NCBI RefSeq assembly: GCF_007971525.1
Contig: NZ_CP042437.1
Coordinates: 5,456,001-5,520,000, forward strand
DNA length: 64,000 bases
DNA from: Mucilaginibacter ginsenosidivorax
GTDB taxonomy: Bacteria; Bacteroidota; Bacteroidia; Sphingobacteriales; Sphingobacteriaceae
Reading direction: 5' to 3'
Shown here in pieces: positions 26,971 through 36,375 of the stretch. A model generated the notes under the pieces. It had not been told where the DNA came from. It saw only the letters and a list, made by a program, of their open reading frames with translations, and ran no database searches. Both the position numbers and the translations under genes were made by a program. Numbering within the stretch: position 1 is the stretch's first letter; each line of letters begins with the position of its first letter.

Positions 26971-27513
26971 TTAAGCTTGTTTGGCAAACTGAACGTTAAT
27001 TAACAGTTTGATGTCTTCGCCTACCACAATTGAGCCGGCTTCGGTAACGCCATCCCAGGTAAGGCCAAATTCTTTACGGTTAATTTTACCGCTGATTTCG
27101 AAACCTGCTTTGGTGTTGCCATAAAAATCGGCAGCCGAGCCGCCAAATTCTACATCTAACGACACCGGTTTGGTTACGTCTTTGATGGTTAAATCGCCTT
27201 TTAAAGCATATTCATCATCGCCGGTTTTGGTGAATGAGGTTGATTTGAAGCTGATTTTTGGATAGGTTGCTGCATCAAAAAACTCAGCCGATTTCAGGTG
27301 CTCGTCGCGTTGACTTTGGTTGGTGTCGATGCTGTCGATATCCAATGTGAAGTCTATCTCCGCATTTTCAAAATCATCATTATCTGTGATTAACTCACCT
27401 GCAAAGCTTTTGAAAAAGCCGCTTACAGTTGATATAACTAAGTGTTTTACTTTAAATTGTACTTCGGAATGCATTGGGTCGATAACCCATTTTGTTGCTG
27501 TTTGTGTTGACAT
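26971..27513 (-). CDS. YceI-family lipid-binding protein
   Basis: 180 residues covering a complete YceI domain: TKWVIDPMHSEVQFKVKHLV at the start, DIDSIDTNQSQRDEHLKSAEF in the middle and GSIVVGEDIKLLINVQF at the end. YceI proteins form a lipocalin-like barrel that binds long isoprenoid or fatty chains. This copy lacks a signal peptide, so it is probably cytoplasmic, unlike E. coli YceI. It has its own promoter (27537-27544) with a 28-bp perfect palindrome upstream, implying repressor control, though no regulator is encoded beside it. Confidence 0.93.
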   Translation of the reverse strand: MSTQTATKWVIDPMHSEVQFKVKHLVISTVSGFFKSFAGELITDNDDFENAEIDFTLDIDSIDTNQSQRDEHLKSAEFFDAATYPKISFKSTSFTKTGDDEYALKGDLTIKDVTKPVSLDVEFGGSAADFYGNTKAGFEISGKINRKEFGLTWDGVTEAGSIVVGEDIKLLINVQFAKQA

Positions 27514-27536
27514 GATATTTGTTTTTTTTGTTGGTA

Positions 27537-27544
27537 CAAAGATA
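27537..27544 (-). promoter_or_regulatory. -7 element of the YceI gene
   Basis: On the complement this reads TATCTTTG, an exact TAnnTTTG match, 23 bp upstream of the start codon at 27513. The operator palindrome at 27549-27576 covers the spacer and -33 region. Confidence 0.6.
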
Positions 27545-27548
27545 ATAC

Positions 27549-27576
27549 AAAAATAGATGTTTAAACATCTATTTTT
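27549..27576. promoter_or_regulatory. 28-bp perfect palindrome, probable operator of the YceI gene
   Basis: Two 14-base arms (AAAAATAGATGTTT and its exact complement) meet without a spacer and lie 4 bp upstream of the -7 element. Perfect symmetry over 28 bp at this position is what a dimeric repressor site would look like; winged-helix MarR-type repressors bind such sites. The spacer on to 27799 shows nothing else. Confidence 0.7.
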
Positions 27577-27799
27577 ACTAATTTACAATTCGCAGACATT
27601 GAGATACAAGTTTAACCATACACTTGCGTAAAAGTTTAAATATTTAAGTTTTTAGTTTTGAGCCAAGAGTTTTTTTAGATTTGACCAAACCACTAAAGTC
27701 AAACATACCATATCAATATTAAGTAAATAATATGTTGTTGTAAGTAAAAGGCTACTTTTCAACTCAAAACGCAATACTCACAACTCATAACCTAAAAAA

Positions 27800-29440
27800 A
27801 TGAGAAAGCTTTTTATAATTTCATTCTTTGTCATATTTGCGGCCCTGGCGGGGTGGACCATCATCTGGAAACCCGCTGCATGGTCGTTCATTATTATGGT
27901 GCCTATTTATGCCGTGGGTTTTTATGACCTGGTGCAAAAGAAGCACAGCATCGTACGTAACTTCCCCGTGTTTGGTCACCTTCGGTTTTTAATGGAGGAT
28001 TTGCGCCCCAAAATATACCAGTACTTTGTAGAAAGTGATACCAACGGTACACCCTTCAACCGCCAAAACCGTAGTGTAGTGTACCAGCGCGCCAAAATGG
28101 TTGACGATACCCGTCCTTTTGGTACCGAGCTTGATGTTTACGAAAACGGCTACGAGTGGCTTAACCACAGTATTGCCGCTATTGATCACCATAAGCTAAA
28201 TATGGCCCCCCGCGTAAAAGTTGGCGGCCCCGATTGTACGCAACCCTACATGGCCAGCGTATTCAATATCTCGGCCATGAGTTTTGGCTCGCTGAGCGAG
28301 AACGCTATACTGGCCCTTAACGGCGGCGCAAAACTGGATAATTTTGCTCATAATACCGGCGAAGGCGGCTTGAGCGACCACCACCTACAGCCGGGCGGCG
28401 ATATCATCTGGCAGATAGGCACCGGCTATTTCAGCTGCCGCCACAAGGATGGTACTATTGATTATGACGCCTTTGCCCAGCGGGCCGTGCTTCCGCAGGT
28501 AAAAATGATCGAGATTAAGCTGTCGCAAGGTGCCAAACCGGGGCATGGTGGCATTTTGCCGGCGGCCAAGGTAACGCCCGAAATTGCCCGTATCCGACTG
28601 GTTGAGATGGGGCAGGATGTGGTATCGCCGCCATACCATACCGCTTTTAGCGATCCTATCGGCTTAACTACCTTTATCAAAAAACTGCGCGAATTATCCG
28701 GTGGCAAACCCATCGGCTTTAAACTGTGTGTAGGCCATAAAAGCGAATTTTTGGCTATTTGTAAAGCCATGGTTAAAACTGGCATATACCCTGATTTTAT
28801 TACGGTAGATGGAGGAGAGGGAGGCACCGGCGCAGCCCCGCTTGAATTTTCGAATTCAGTTGGCATGCCCCTGCGCGAAGCTTTGGCCTTTGTTTACGAT
28901 GCCCTCACTGGGTTTGATATTAAAAAACACATCAAGCTCATCGCATCGGGAAAGGTAGCTACCGGTTTCGATTTGGTGAAAAATTTTGCTATCGGTGCCG
29001 ATATGTGCAACAGTGCCCGCGGCATGATGTTCGCCCTGGGATGCATCCAGGCGCTGGAATGTAATATGAATACTTGCCCAACGGGCGTTGCTACGCAGGA
29101 TAAAAGCCTGATGCGCGGATTGGTAGTCGACGATAAAAAGGTACGTGTGGCCAATTTTCACAAGGCCACAGTAGGCAGCGCTATCCAGATGATAGGCGCC
29201 GCCGGCCTCACCAAACCCTGCGATTTGCACCGCATGTTCATTTACCGGCGCATTAACCACAGCCAAATCCAAACTTATGCCGAACTGTTTCCCTATATCC
29301 CCAAAGGCAGCCTGCTGAATACCCCATACCCTGCCAGTTTTGAACTGGACATGGCACTAAGCAGTGAAAATACTTTTTTGCCCGATTACAGCGTGGTAAC
29401 TAATATTGATTACAGTAATGTAAGTTCTTATACAATATGA
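27800..29440 (+). CDS. FMN-binding glutamate synthase family protein
   Basis: 546 residues: two N-terminal transmembrane helices (about 4-22 and 27-45), then a GltB-type FMN/TIM-barrel domain (about 90-500). Visible blocks include NISAMSFGSLSENAILALNG, GEGGLSDHHL, KPGHGGILPAAKV, ITVDGGEGGTGAAPLEF, and a Cys cluster ECNMNTCPTGVAT corresponding to the iron-sulfur site of glutamate synthase large subunits. It has neither the amidotransferase domain nor a small-subunit gene beside it. It resembles the membrane-anchored archaeal-type glutamate-synthase-like proteins common in Bacteroidota, whose reaction is not established. It is monocistronic. Confidence 0.9.
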   Translation: MRKLFIISFFVIFAALAGWTIIWKPAAWSFIIMVPIYAVGFYDLVQKKHSIVRNFPVFGHLRFLMEDLRPKIYQYFVESDTNGTPFNRQNRSVVYQRAKMVDDTRPFGTELDVYENGYEWLNHSIAAIDHHKLNMAPRVKVGGPDCTQPYMASVFNISAMSFGSLSENAILALNGGAKLDNFAHNTGEGGLSDHHLQPGGDIIWQIGTGYFSCRHKDGTIDYDAFAQRAVLPQVKMIEIKLSQGAKPGHGGILPAAKVTPEIARIRLVEMGQDVVSPPYHTAFSDPIGLTTFIKKLRELSGGKPIGFKLCVGHKSEFLAICKAMVKTGIYPDFITVDGGEGGTGAAPLEFSNSVGMPLREALAFVYDALTGFDIKKHIKLIASGKVATGFDLVKNFAIGADMCNSARGMMFALGCIQALECNMNTCPTGVATQDKSLMRGLVVDDKKVRVANFHKATVGSAIQMIGAAGLTKPCDLHRMFIYRRINHSQIQTYAELFPYIPKGSLLNTPYPASFELDMALSSENTFLPDYSVVTNIDYSNVSSYTI

Positions 29441-29604
29441 AATAGCCGGATAGGGAGGGAGTATTAATTATCAGGGCTTTTTATTTGTTTCTAACCAGCG
29501 AGTGCTGTAGTTAATGAATTTTTTTAATATTATCGGCGTGGAGGGTAACGCATAATGTTCCTGTGTTTTAATTGCAAAAAGAATAAAATAAAAACAGCAA
29601 AAAA

Positions 29605-29630
29605 AATAGCGATGAAAATACATCGCTATT
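29605..29630 (-). terminator. Rho-independent terminator of the DivIC/FtsB-like gene
   Basis: AATAGCGATG pairs with CATCGCTATT around a 6-nt loop. Read on the minus strand, it is followed by a run of eight T. It lies 17 bp after the minus-strand stop codon. Confidence 0.85.
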
Positions 29631-29647
29631 AAAAATCTTGATTTTAA

Positions 29648-29947
29648 CTATTTCTCCGTTTTTTCCGGAACGATCAGATAAACATCCTCGTTATCTTTTT
29701 TCATGAGATATTTTTCGCGGGCAAATTTTTCTAACTGCTGCGGGTTAGATGTAAGCTCGTTAAGCTCTTTGGTAACCTGGTCTGTTTGGGCTTTATAAAA
29801 ATCGCGTTCTTTTTTCAGCTTGTTTACCTGGGTGCGGTATTCATATTGCGAAAACAGGTCGTTTTTATCGAAAAAAATCATCCATATTAAAAATGCCAGC
29901 GTAACCAAAAAGAATTTATTCTTAAAAAGGTTAATGAGGCGTTTCAT
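29648..29947 (-). CDS. Septum formation initiator family protein (FtsB/DivIC)
   Basis: 99 residues from the ATG at 29947 (MKRLINLFKNKFFL); an upstream in-frame ATG at 29971 would add eight residues. One transmembrane helix (about 9-25) is followed by a coiled coil (about 38-70) and the DivIC/FtsB signature FAREKYLMKKDNEDVYLI. The protein is expected to span the inner membrane once and join the divisome linker complex with FtsL and FtsQ. In many Bacteroidota the gene sits just downstream of eno; here eno is about 2.6 kb away on the same strand, with lspA and the helicase in between. Confidence 0.9.
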   Translation of the reverse strand: MKRLINLFKNKFFLVTLAFLIWMIFFDKNDLFSQYEYRTQVNKLKKERDFYKAQTDQVTKELNELTSNPQQLEKFAREKYLMKKDNEDVYLIVPEKTEK

Positions 29948-30111
29948 CGATATGGGTTCTTTGAATTTCATTTAAAGTTATTTGATTTTTTATTTCGTAG
30001 CAAATATGCTTATTAACTTATTAACATGGAAATTGGTGAATGGTTTATTGAGTTGATTAGGTTAATAGTTAGTTTTAAACTAATCACTTAATCAACTACA
30101 CACCTAATCAA

Positions 30112-31458
30112 CTATCTTCTACCCGACGATCTGCTTGCCCCACTCATGCCGCTGCCGCCACCTGATTTGCCGCCGCCGGAACGACTGCCGCCTCCTCCGG
30201 CTGGTCTGCCGCCGCCACCCGAAGGTTTGCGGCCACTACCGCCACGGCCGCCTTCGCGTTTAAAGCTGCCTGAGCCTTTTTTTGATTGGCCTGCCACTAA
30301 GTTTGCAGCCATAGCCACGGGGCTCATAGGGTAAGGGTGACCTTCCTCAACAGGGATTTCTTTTCCTATCAGTTTATGGATGTCGCGTAAAAACAGGATC
30401 TCTTCCGAATCGCAGAACGACATGGCTATGCCGTCGGCGCCGGCCCGGCCTGTACGACCTATACGGTGTACATAAGTTTCGGGTATGTTAGGCAACTCGT
30501 AGTTTACAACGTGGGTAAGCTCGTCAATATCAATACCACGGGCAGCAATATCAGTAGCTATAAGCACGCGGGTAGTACGGTTTTTAAAGTTGGTTAAAGC
30601 CCGCTGACGCGCGTTTTGCGATTTATTGCCGTGAATGGCCTCGGCAGTGATGCCTACTTTATTCAAATCTTTTACAACCTTATCGGCGCCGTGCTTGGTA
30701 CGTGTAAATACCAGGGCGGTTTTAATTCCTTTATCTTTCAGGATGTGGATCAGCAATGATTTTTTATCATTCTTTTCTACATAATATAAGGCCTGTTGTA
30801 TAGTGTCGGCTGTAGACGATACCGGGGTTACTTCAATCCGTTCAGGATTGGTTAAGATGGTATTGGCTAATGATGTTATTTCGGCAGGCATGGTAGCCGA
30901 GAAAAACAGCGTTTGCCTTTTTGATGGTACTTTGGCGATGATCTTTTTAACATCATTTACAAAGCCCATATCCAGCATGCGGTCGGCTTCGTCCAGTATC
31001 AGCATCCTAACCTGGTCAAGGTGTACAAAGCGCTGGTTCATTAAATCCAGTAAACGGCCCGGGGTTGCTATCAAAATATCAACGCCACGGCGTAAGGCAT
31101 CAACCTGCGGGTTTTGTGATACACCACCAAATATAACCAGGTTTTTTAAGCCGGTATGTTTACCATATGCTGTAAAGCTTTCGGCAATCTGGATAGCCAG
31201 TTCGCGGGTTGGGGTAAGCACCAGGGCTTTTATAGCTTTTTGCTCTTTGTGGGCCATCCTGTCCTGGAACAGTAACTGCAAAGTAGGCAGCGCAAAGGCC
31301 GCTGTTTTGCCCGTACCTGTTTGTGCGCAACCCAATAAGTCGCGGTGATTTAATACAATAGGAATGGCTTGCGCCTGGATAGGAGTAGGTGTTGTATATC
31401 CCTCGGTTTTTAAGGCCTTGAGGATAGGCTCAATTAATTTTAAATTTTCGAATGACAT
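30112..31458 (-). CDS. rhlE: DEAD-box RNA helicase (RhlE-type)
   Basis: 448 residues with the full set of DEAD motifs: the Q motif (TPTPIQAQAIP), Walker A AQTGTGKT (45-52), PTRELAIQ, DEAD (156-159), SAT (187-189), the RGIDIDEL block and HRIGRTGRAG. The C-terminal ~55 residues are a low-complexity Gly/Ser/Arg tail that probably binds RNA. RhlE-type helicases remodel RNA during ribosome assembly and cold adaptation. Start ATG 31458 gives MSFENLKLIEPILKALKTEG, the usual N-terminus of this group. A -7 promoter element lies 103 bp upstream. Confidence 0.93.
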   Translation of the reverse strand: MSFENLKLIEPILKALKTEGYTTPTPIQAQAIPIVLNHRDLLGCAQTGTGKTAAFALPTLQLLFQDRMAHKEQKAIKALVLTPTRELAIQIAESFTAYGKHTGLKNLVIFGGVSQNPQVDALRRGVDILIATPGRLLDLMNQRFVHLDQVRMLILDEADRMLDMGFVNDVKKIIAKVPSKRQTLFFSATMPAEITSLANTILTNPERIEVTPVSSTADTIQQALYYVEKNDKKSLLIHILKDKGIKTALVFTRTKHGADKVVKDLNKVGITAEAIHGNKSQNARQRALTNFKNRTTRVLIATDIAARGIDIDELTHVVNYELPNIPETYVHRIGRTGRAGADGIAMSFCDSEEILFLRDIHKLIGKEIPVEEGHPYPMSPVAMAANLVAGQSKKGSGSFKREGGRGGSGRKPSGGGGRPAGGGGSRSGGGKSGGGSGMSGASRSSGRR

Positions 31459-31560
31459 TTTTTTTTGAATGTGCAGATGTGCAGATTTCAGATGTGCAGA
31501 TGTGCTTGTAATATTATAGACTGATATGCCTATGTTTTTAGCGAGGCATTATTATTTCTG

Positions 31561-31568
31561 CAAAGATA
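31561..31568 (-). promoter_or_regulatory. Probable -7 element of the helicase gene
   Basis: On the complement this is TATCTTTG. It predicts a roughly 95-nt leader containing a TGTGCAGAT microrepeat (31472-31506). Long leaders are usual for cold-regulated helicase mRNAs, but no structure was identified. Further upstream (31651-31662) is a 12-bp palindrome, TGTATTAATACA, with T-rich direct repeats beside it. Confidence 0.4.
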
Positions 31569-31824
31569 CGGTTTTTATTGGTAAGATTAATTTGGACAAT
31601 TAAGCCTGGCGAATTGTTTTAAAAGTAAAGTTGGGCGATAATTTACGGGATGTATTAATACACACTTTATAGATACTTTTGATACACTTTTGCATACTTT
31701 TCAACTACTTTTTATGCAATTTTGGGGTGCTTTTTCGTACTTTTTGTGCCTTTTAAAATGGTTTAAATTATTGATTGTTAGTTAGTTAATATATAGCCTG
31801 TCGTTTTTTCGACTTTGCTTTTAA

Positions 31825-31867
31825 CAACCGAGGGCGGTTATCAGTGTGTGATAGCCGCCCTCGGTTG
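31825..31867 (-). terminator. Strong hairpin downstream of lspA
   Basis: Two 19-base arms (CAACCGAGGGCGGTTATCA and its complement with one mismatch) flank a 5-nt loop, 51 bp past the lspA stop codon. It is very stable, but no long T tract follows on the minus strand, so it may work as a terminator or as an mRNA 3'-end stabiliser. Confidence 0.6.
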
Positions 31868-31917
31868 TGGGTATATTCAAAGATACAAAAAATCGGGGTT
31901 AAATCAAAATTAGCAAA

Positions 31918-32448
31918 TTAAGCAGTTACTGCTTTCCCGGCAGCTGCCTGCCTTTTTTGCTCACGTTCGCGCATAAAGGCGTTTAACAGCAGCATGCCTA
32001 CGCCTACCATAATGGCTACATCGGCTATGTTAAATATGCCGGTTTCAAACAAGCCAAAGTTCATATGGGCAAAATCGGTTACGCTGCCATAAACGGCCCT
32101 ATCGTACAGGTTACCTATACCACCTGCCAGTATCACGATGATGCCTGCCTGGTTAAGCAGTGTTAAACCGCGTTTTAGCAATACGTATAACAGGCCCCAT
32201 GCCAATGCTGCAGCCGGTAAAACCGAAAGCAGGATAAAATGCCATGGATTGGGCAACTTATCGCCCATACTTAAAAATGCTCCCGTATTTTCGACACGGC
32301 TAATTGTGAGGAAGTTTTTTACAACGGTAATAACAATGGCAAAATGAATATGATCACGTACATATATCTTGCTGATCCTGTCGGCCCCGATAACTAATGC
32401 TAAAAGCAATAACAACCACAATCCCCTCGAAACCCTTTTCTTATCCAT
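31918..32448 (-). CDS. lspA: Lipoprotein signal peptidase (signal peptidase II)
   Basis: 176 residues with four transmembrane helices. The conserved blocks are ISRVENTGAFLS, GGIGNLYDRAVYGSVTDF and FNIADVAIMVGV. Asp125 (VTDF) and Asp143 (NIAD) are the expected catalytic aspartate pair of this membrane aspartyl protease, which removes signal peptides from lipidated prolipoproteins. Several predicted lipoproteins in this window would be its substrates. The C-terminus carries a short charged Ala/Gln/Lys-rich tail. It lies 147 bp downstream of eno on the same strand but is separated from it by the eno terminator. Confidence 0.95.
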   Translation of the reverse strand: MDKKRVSRGLWLLLLLALVIGADRISKIYVRDHIHFAIVITVVKNFLTISRVENTGAFLSMGDKLPNPWHFILLSVLPAAALAWGLLYVLLKRGLTLLNQAGIIVILAGGIGNLYDRAVYGSVTDFAHMNFGLFETGIFNIADVAIMVGVGMLLLNAFMREREQKRQAAAGKAVTA

Positions 32449-32545
32449 TAAAATTTAGTACTGGTATTTTGTTTATAACGTAACAGGCGTTACTTAAGTT
32501 GTCGGTTCGCACATAAATTGCTGCCGATAATATTGGCTATGTATA

Positions 32546-32579
32546 AAAAAGAGCCATCCGTTTTATTTACAGATGGCTC
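32546..32579 (-). terminator. Rho-independent terminator of eno
   Basis: GAGCCATC and GATGGCTC form the stem; on the minus strand six T residues follow. It lies 17 bp after the eno stop codon. Confidence 0.85.
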
Positions 32580-32595
32580 CTGATATCGGTCGAAA

Positions 32596-33891
32596 TTATT
32601 TTTTGTAGAATTTAAAATCTTTACCAATGAATTTTGCATTTGCGCCTAATTCTTCTTCAATACGAAGTAATTGGTTGTATTTAGCAATCCTGTCTGAACG
32701 TGAAGCCGAACCGGTTTTGATTTGGCCGCAATTTAATGCTACAGCTAAATCGGCAATGGTAGCATCTTCAGTTTCGCCAGAGCGGTGGCTCATTACCGAG
32801 GTATAACCGTTGGTTTGTGCCAAAGTTACCGCGTTGATGGTTTCTGTTAACGAACCAATCTGGTTTACTTTTACCAGGATTGAGTTTGCAGTATCCTCGT
32901 TAATACCACGTTGTAAACGTTTGGTGTTGGTTACAAATAAATCGTCACCTACCAGTTGTACCGTTTTGCCCAGTTTTTCGGTTAATAATTTCCAGCCATC
33001 CCAATCATCCTCAGCCATACCGTCTTCAATCGAAATAACAGGGTATTTGGCAACAAGCTCGGCAAGGTATTCAACCTGCTCGGCACTGGTGCGGATAGCA
33101 CCTTTTTCGCCTTCAAATTTGGTATAGTCGTATTTACCGTCTTTGTAAAATTCAGATGCAGCACAGTCAAAAGCGATAAAGATATCTTCGCCTGGTTTGT
33201 AACCTGCTTTTTCAATTGCTTTTAAAATGGTTTCAACACCATCTTCGGTACCTTCAAAAGTTGGAGCAAAACCACCTTCGTCGCCAACAGCGGTTGATAA
33301 ACCACGGTCGTGCAGAATTTTTTTCAGGTTGTGGAATACTTCGGTACCCCAGCGTAATGCTTCAGAGAATGAAGGAGCGCCAACCGGCATAATCATAAAT
33401 TCCTGGAAAGCGATAGGGGCATCAGAGTGCGAACCACCGTTGATGATATTCATCATCGGGATAGGCAAAGTGTTGGCATTTACACCGCCAATGTAACGGT
33501 ATAAAGGCTGGCGGCTTTCCTGCGCTGCTGCTTTTGCAACTGCCAACGAAACACCTAATATAGCGTTGGCACCAATTTTACCTTTATTTTCGGTACCATC
33601 AATTTCAATCATCAGGGCGTCGATGCTGTTTTGATCAAATACATCAATGCCTTTTAATTCGGGAGCTAAAATGTCATTTACGTTAGCAACGGCTTTTAAC
33701 ACGCCTTTACCCATGTATTTTGTTTTATCGTCATCGCGAAGTTCAACAGCTTCGTGTACACCGGTTGATGCACCTGAAGGTACCGCGGCGCGACCGAATG
33801 CGCCATTCTCAGTTAATACTTCTACTTCGATAGTAGGGTTACCGCGCGAATCTAAAATCTGGCGGGCGTGTACGTCAATTATTAAGCTCAT
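32596..33891 (-). CDS. eno: Enolase (phosphopyruvate hydratase)
   Basis: 431 residues, the normal enolase length. N-terminal hallmark ARQILDSRGNPTIEVEV, substrate-loop SGASTGVHEAVELRD, metal- and substrate-binding blocks GGSHSDAPIAFQEFMIMP, VGDEGGFAP and SIEDGMAEDDWDGW, and the C-terminal signature SHRSGETEDATIADLAV are all intact. It converts 2-phosphoglycerate to phosphoenolpyruvate in glycolysis. No glycolytic neighbour is present; it ends in its own terminator. Sphingobacteriaceae-type codon choice is even throughout. Confidence 0.98.
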   Translation of the reverse strand: MSLIIDVHARQILDSRGNPTIEVEVLTENGAFGRAAVPSGASTGVHEAVELRDDDKTKYMGKGVLKAVANVNDILAPELKGIDVFDQNSIDALMIEIDGTENKGKIGANAILGVSLAVAKAAAQESRQPLYRYIGGVNANTLPIPMMNIINGGSHSDAPIAFQEFMIMPVGAPSFSEALRWGTEVFHNLKKILHDRGLSTAVGDEGGFAPTFEGTEDGVETILKAIEKAGYKPGEDIFIAFDCAASEFYKDGKYDYTKFEGEKGAIRTSAEQVEYLAELVAKYPVISIEDGMAEDDWDGWKLLTEKLGKTVQLVGDDLFVTNTKRLQRGINEDTANSILVKVNQIGSLTETINAVTLAQTNGYTSVMSHRSGETEDATIADLAVALNCGQIKTGSASRSDRIAKYNQLLRIEEELGANAKFIGKDFKFYKK

Positions 33892-34074
33892 TTTTTTATT
33901 GTCAGATATTTGTAATTTGTAAACCGGCGGCTAAGTTAACAGCAAATTCAAGAAATCACAATCGAAATTTTCTATTTGTTATGATTATTAATGATAAAGC
34001 CCAAAGGGTAACAACAAATTAACATGCAGTTAAAAATATTTTTACGTAATGGACTAAACCGCTATGCTCATGTA

Positions 34075-34797
34075 TTAATCGGTTGTGGTAGGCACATGTT
34101 CGCGCTGCACAGCGTTTTTGCGGTTAATACGGTACATCAGCATCAGCATTATATTACTTTTGGCACTGCTTTGTATAGCCGTGTAATTACGCTGATTTAT
34201 CCAGCCGGCCTGCACTATCCAGCTTTTATCAACCTGGTAACCTAAAGCGGCGGATATCCGGTTACGCTCAAAATTGGGCACCCTGTTATTAAAAAACACC
34301 TCGTCGAAAACCGATATAAACCAGGTGTTGGCAATAATTTTTTTGTGATTTAAGGGGATAAACATATTCAGGCGATACCTGAAACGATTGCGGTAGTCGC
34401 CATTCACCCATCGCTGTTCTATGCGGTAACGATGTTCGAATTTAAAGCGGTCTAAAAACTGGTTAACCGTCATTTGCTCCCAAAACCTGAATTCGTTGGT
34501 TGTTGGGCCTTTATCAAGATCGGTATAATCATACGTATGGTAAGTTCCGGTACCAAGCAGGGCTGTAAAATTTTTATCCAGATCGTAACTTACGCCGGCT
34601 TTTGCCTCGTAGTACTGAAATTGTTTAAATACGCCGTTTGTTCGGGTTTGAATTTCGGAGTATCCGCCCCATTTATGGGCACTATCACCCGGTAATACAA
34701 CGGTGGCTATGCCCCATGTACCTACTTTGCTATCCTGGGCTCTAACTGCCGATGACCCAATAATCAATACTAAAAAAAACAAGTAAAATTTGCTCAC
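34075..34797 (-). CDS. DUF2490 outer-membrane-like protein
   Basis: 240 residues with a signal peptide (1-20, cleavage after VRAQ). The rest alternates short amphipathic strands rich in aromatics and Arg (FRFWEQMTVNQFLDRFKFEHRYRIEQRW is the DUF2490 hallmark region). A small outer-membrane beta-barrel is predicted. Function unknown in the family. It appears monocistronic, 184 bp upstream of eno on the same strand; the intervening bases show no terminator. Confidence 0.85.
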   Translation of the reverse strand: MSKFYLFFLVLIIGSSAVRAQDSKVGTWGIATVVLPGDSAHKWGGYSEIQTRTNGVFKQFQYYEAKAGVSYDLDKNFTALLGTGTYHTYDYTDLDKGPTTNEFRFWEQMTVNQFLDRFKFEHRYRIEQRWVNGDYRNRFRYRLNMFIPLNHKKIIANTWFISVFDEVFFNNRVPNFERNRISAALGYQVDKSWIVQAGWINQRNYTAIQSSAKSNIMLMLMYRINRKNAVQREHVPTTTD

Positions 34798-35063
34798 GTT
34801 AAATCAATGTTAATAAAATGCAAATATCTATTTTATTAACATTAATTTAATGTTGGTGACTGAAATTATTTAACAGGAAATCCCTCGGTAAACATGGGCA
34901 ATATACTTATACAGCAAATTAAATTATTAAGACGATGCCTGCGGCCCGGGCTAATCGCTCATACGCGCACAAGGCATTAGGCGCGGGCCGGTATCCGCTT
35001 TTATCCCTATCGCAGTAGTCTGAATCAGAATTGACAGAATTTGAGAATGGGCAGAATACTATG

Positions 35064-35179
35064 TCTGAACCGGAATTCATCGAATTAAAGAATTAACAGA
35101 ATTTTAATAGCAGTTTTTACCTCACCCGCGTTTAATCAAATTCGAATAATTCGCTTAATTCCAAAAATTCCGGTTCAGA
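35064..35179. repeat. Family D palindromic element (TCTGAACCGGAATT type)
   Basis: TCTGAACCGGAATT (35064-35077) is inverted exactly at 35166-35179, around 88 bp containing further GAATTAA/TTAATTC pairs. A second, tighter copy is at 41393-41478. The left part of this 459-bp spacer also holds a GC-rich block (34942-35012; GGCCCGGGCTAATCGCTC); the right part ends in a TCTTGACTCT microrepeat (35228-35254). No gene is seen. Confidence 0.7.
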
Positions 35180-35256
35180 AATTACCCAAAAACTTTGTAA
35201 GTTTCATCAAAGAGTCATGGGTCTTAATTCTTGACTCTAACCTCTTGATTCTCCCA

Positions 35257-36375
35257 TTATTCCCACTTAAAAGTTTTAATAGCCACAGCATATACAATAA
35301 CAAACCAAATTAAAAGGATCAGGAGCTGGTGTGTTACATCTGCCAGGCCTGCGCCCTCAAAAGCCACCTTGCGCATGGCATTGTTTAAGTGTGTTAAAGG
35401 CAAAGCATTACTGATTACCTGTAGCCATTTTGGGAAAGCTGTTACAGAAAAAAAGGTGCCCGACAGTAAAAACTGCGGCATGGTAATAATATTGGATAGG
35501 GGAGGCACTGTACCCTCGTTTTTGGCGATGCCCGAAATGATGAAACCAAAGCCCATAAATATAATGAGCCCGAAAGCCGAGAGCACCAGCATATTTACTA
35601 CCGTGATAACCCCGTGGATAAGTGTAAAGCCAAACAGGTAATGGCCAACTAAAATAATGAACAACGCCCCCAGTAAAGAGAAGGTTATCCGGGCCAAGGC
35701 CTCGCCCAGCACAATGCTCGACCGTTTAACAGGCGTTGCAAAAAAACGTTTGATAACCAATGTTAAACGCAAACTCAGGAAAACAAAGGCAGTACCAAAA
35801 ACGCCGCTGCTCAGGATAGAAAAACCTAACTGGCCCGGTAAAATAAAATCGATGTATTTATACGCGCGGCCGGATACGGTAGTTTCTTCCAGGTGCACTG
35901 CCTCGGGTATTTTAAAGCCCGATACGGATTGTATTTTGGCTATTTCGGCCAGCTGCGCATTGTAGGAAATATTGTTCAATATCGATTTTAAAATGCCTCC
36001 TTTATTTGAAGCCTGGCTGTATTGTATCTTGATATTCAAAGGCTGCATAGGCACCAGCGGTTTAATATCTATAATAGCATCTATTTGCCCTTTAGCCAGG
36101 TTCTTGTTCATATCATCTGTCGACTGATCTGTTATGAAATTTATCAACTGTCGCTGTTTGAGTTGCTGATAAACCTTTCCTGCAGTATCGCAACCTTTGG
36201 CTACGCCAACATCAACCGAAGGGGCTCCGCCGCCAATATTGGCAAATACCACTATAAATATTAAAGGGAAGGCCAACGTAAACACCACCGCCGACGGGCT
36301 GCGCAGTATGGCCCTAAAACTTGCTTTGGCAATAGCCAGGGTTGCTTTTGTATTGCTATATTTCTTTTGGTTCAT
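35257..36375 (-). CDS. ABC-2 type transporter permease
   Basis: 372 residues: first transmembrane helix about 25-47, a large extracytoplasmic segment (about 50-185), then five helices (about 188-365) with the ABC-2 signature region around FAKNEGTVPPLSNIITMPQF. It matches the DrrB/YadH-like exporters in which permease and ATPase are separate. The ATPase gene lies 180 bp upstream on the same strand, so the two form an exporter. The cargo (drug, lipid or polysaccharide) is not evident. The spacer between the two contains GTCATT microrepeats and a CCCCCTTCAGGGGG palindrome. Confidence 0.92.
   Translation of the reverse strand: MNQKKYSNTKATLAIAKASFRAILRSPSAVVFTLAFPLIFIVVFANIGGGAPSVDVGVAKGCDTAGKVYQQLKQRQLINFITDQSTDDMNKNLAKGQIDAIIDIKPLVPMQPLNIKIQYSQASNKGGILKSILNNISYNAQLAEIAKIQSVSGFKIPEAVHLEETTVSGRAYKYIDFILPGQLGFSILSSGVFGTAFVFLSLRLTLVIKRFFATPVKRSSIVLGEALARITFSLLGALFIILVGHYLFGFTLIHGVITVVNMLVLSAFGLIIFMGFGFIISGIAKNEGTVPPLSNIITMPQFLLSGTFFSVTAFPKWLQVISNALPLTHLNNAMRKVAFEGAGLADVTHQLLILLIWFVIVYAVAIKTFKWE

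Noticed and set aside
30803..31348. A 181-codon plus-strand frame opposite the RhlE helicase
   Set aside because: It is wholly antisense to conserved helicase motifs and has no recognisable domain.
31472..31506. TGTGCAGAT microrepeats in front of the helicase gene
   Set aside because: Short, imperfect and without further copies; simple-sequence slippage is enough to explain them.
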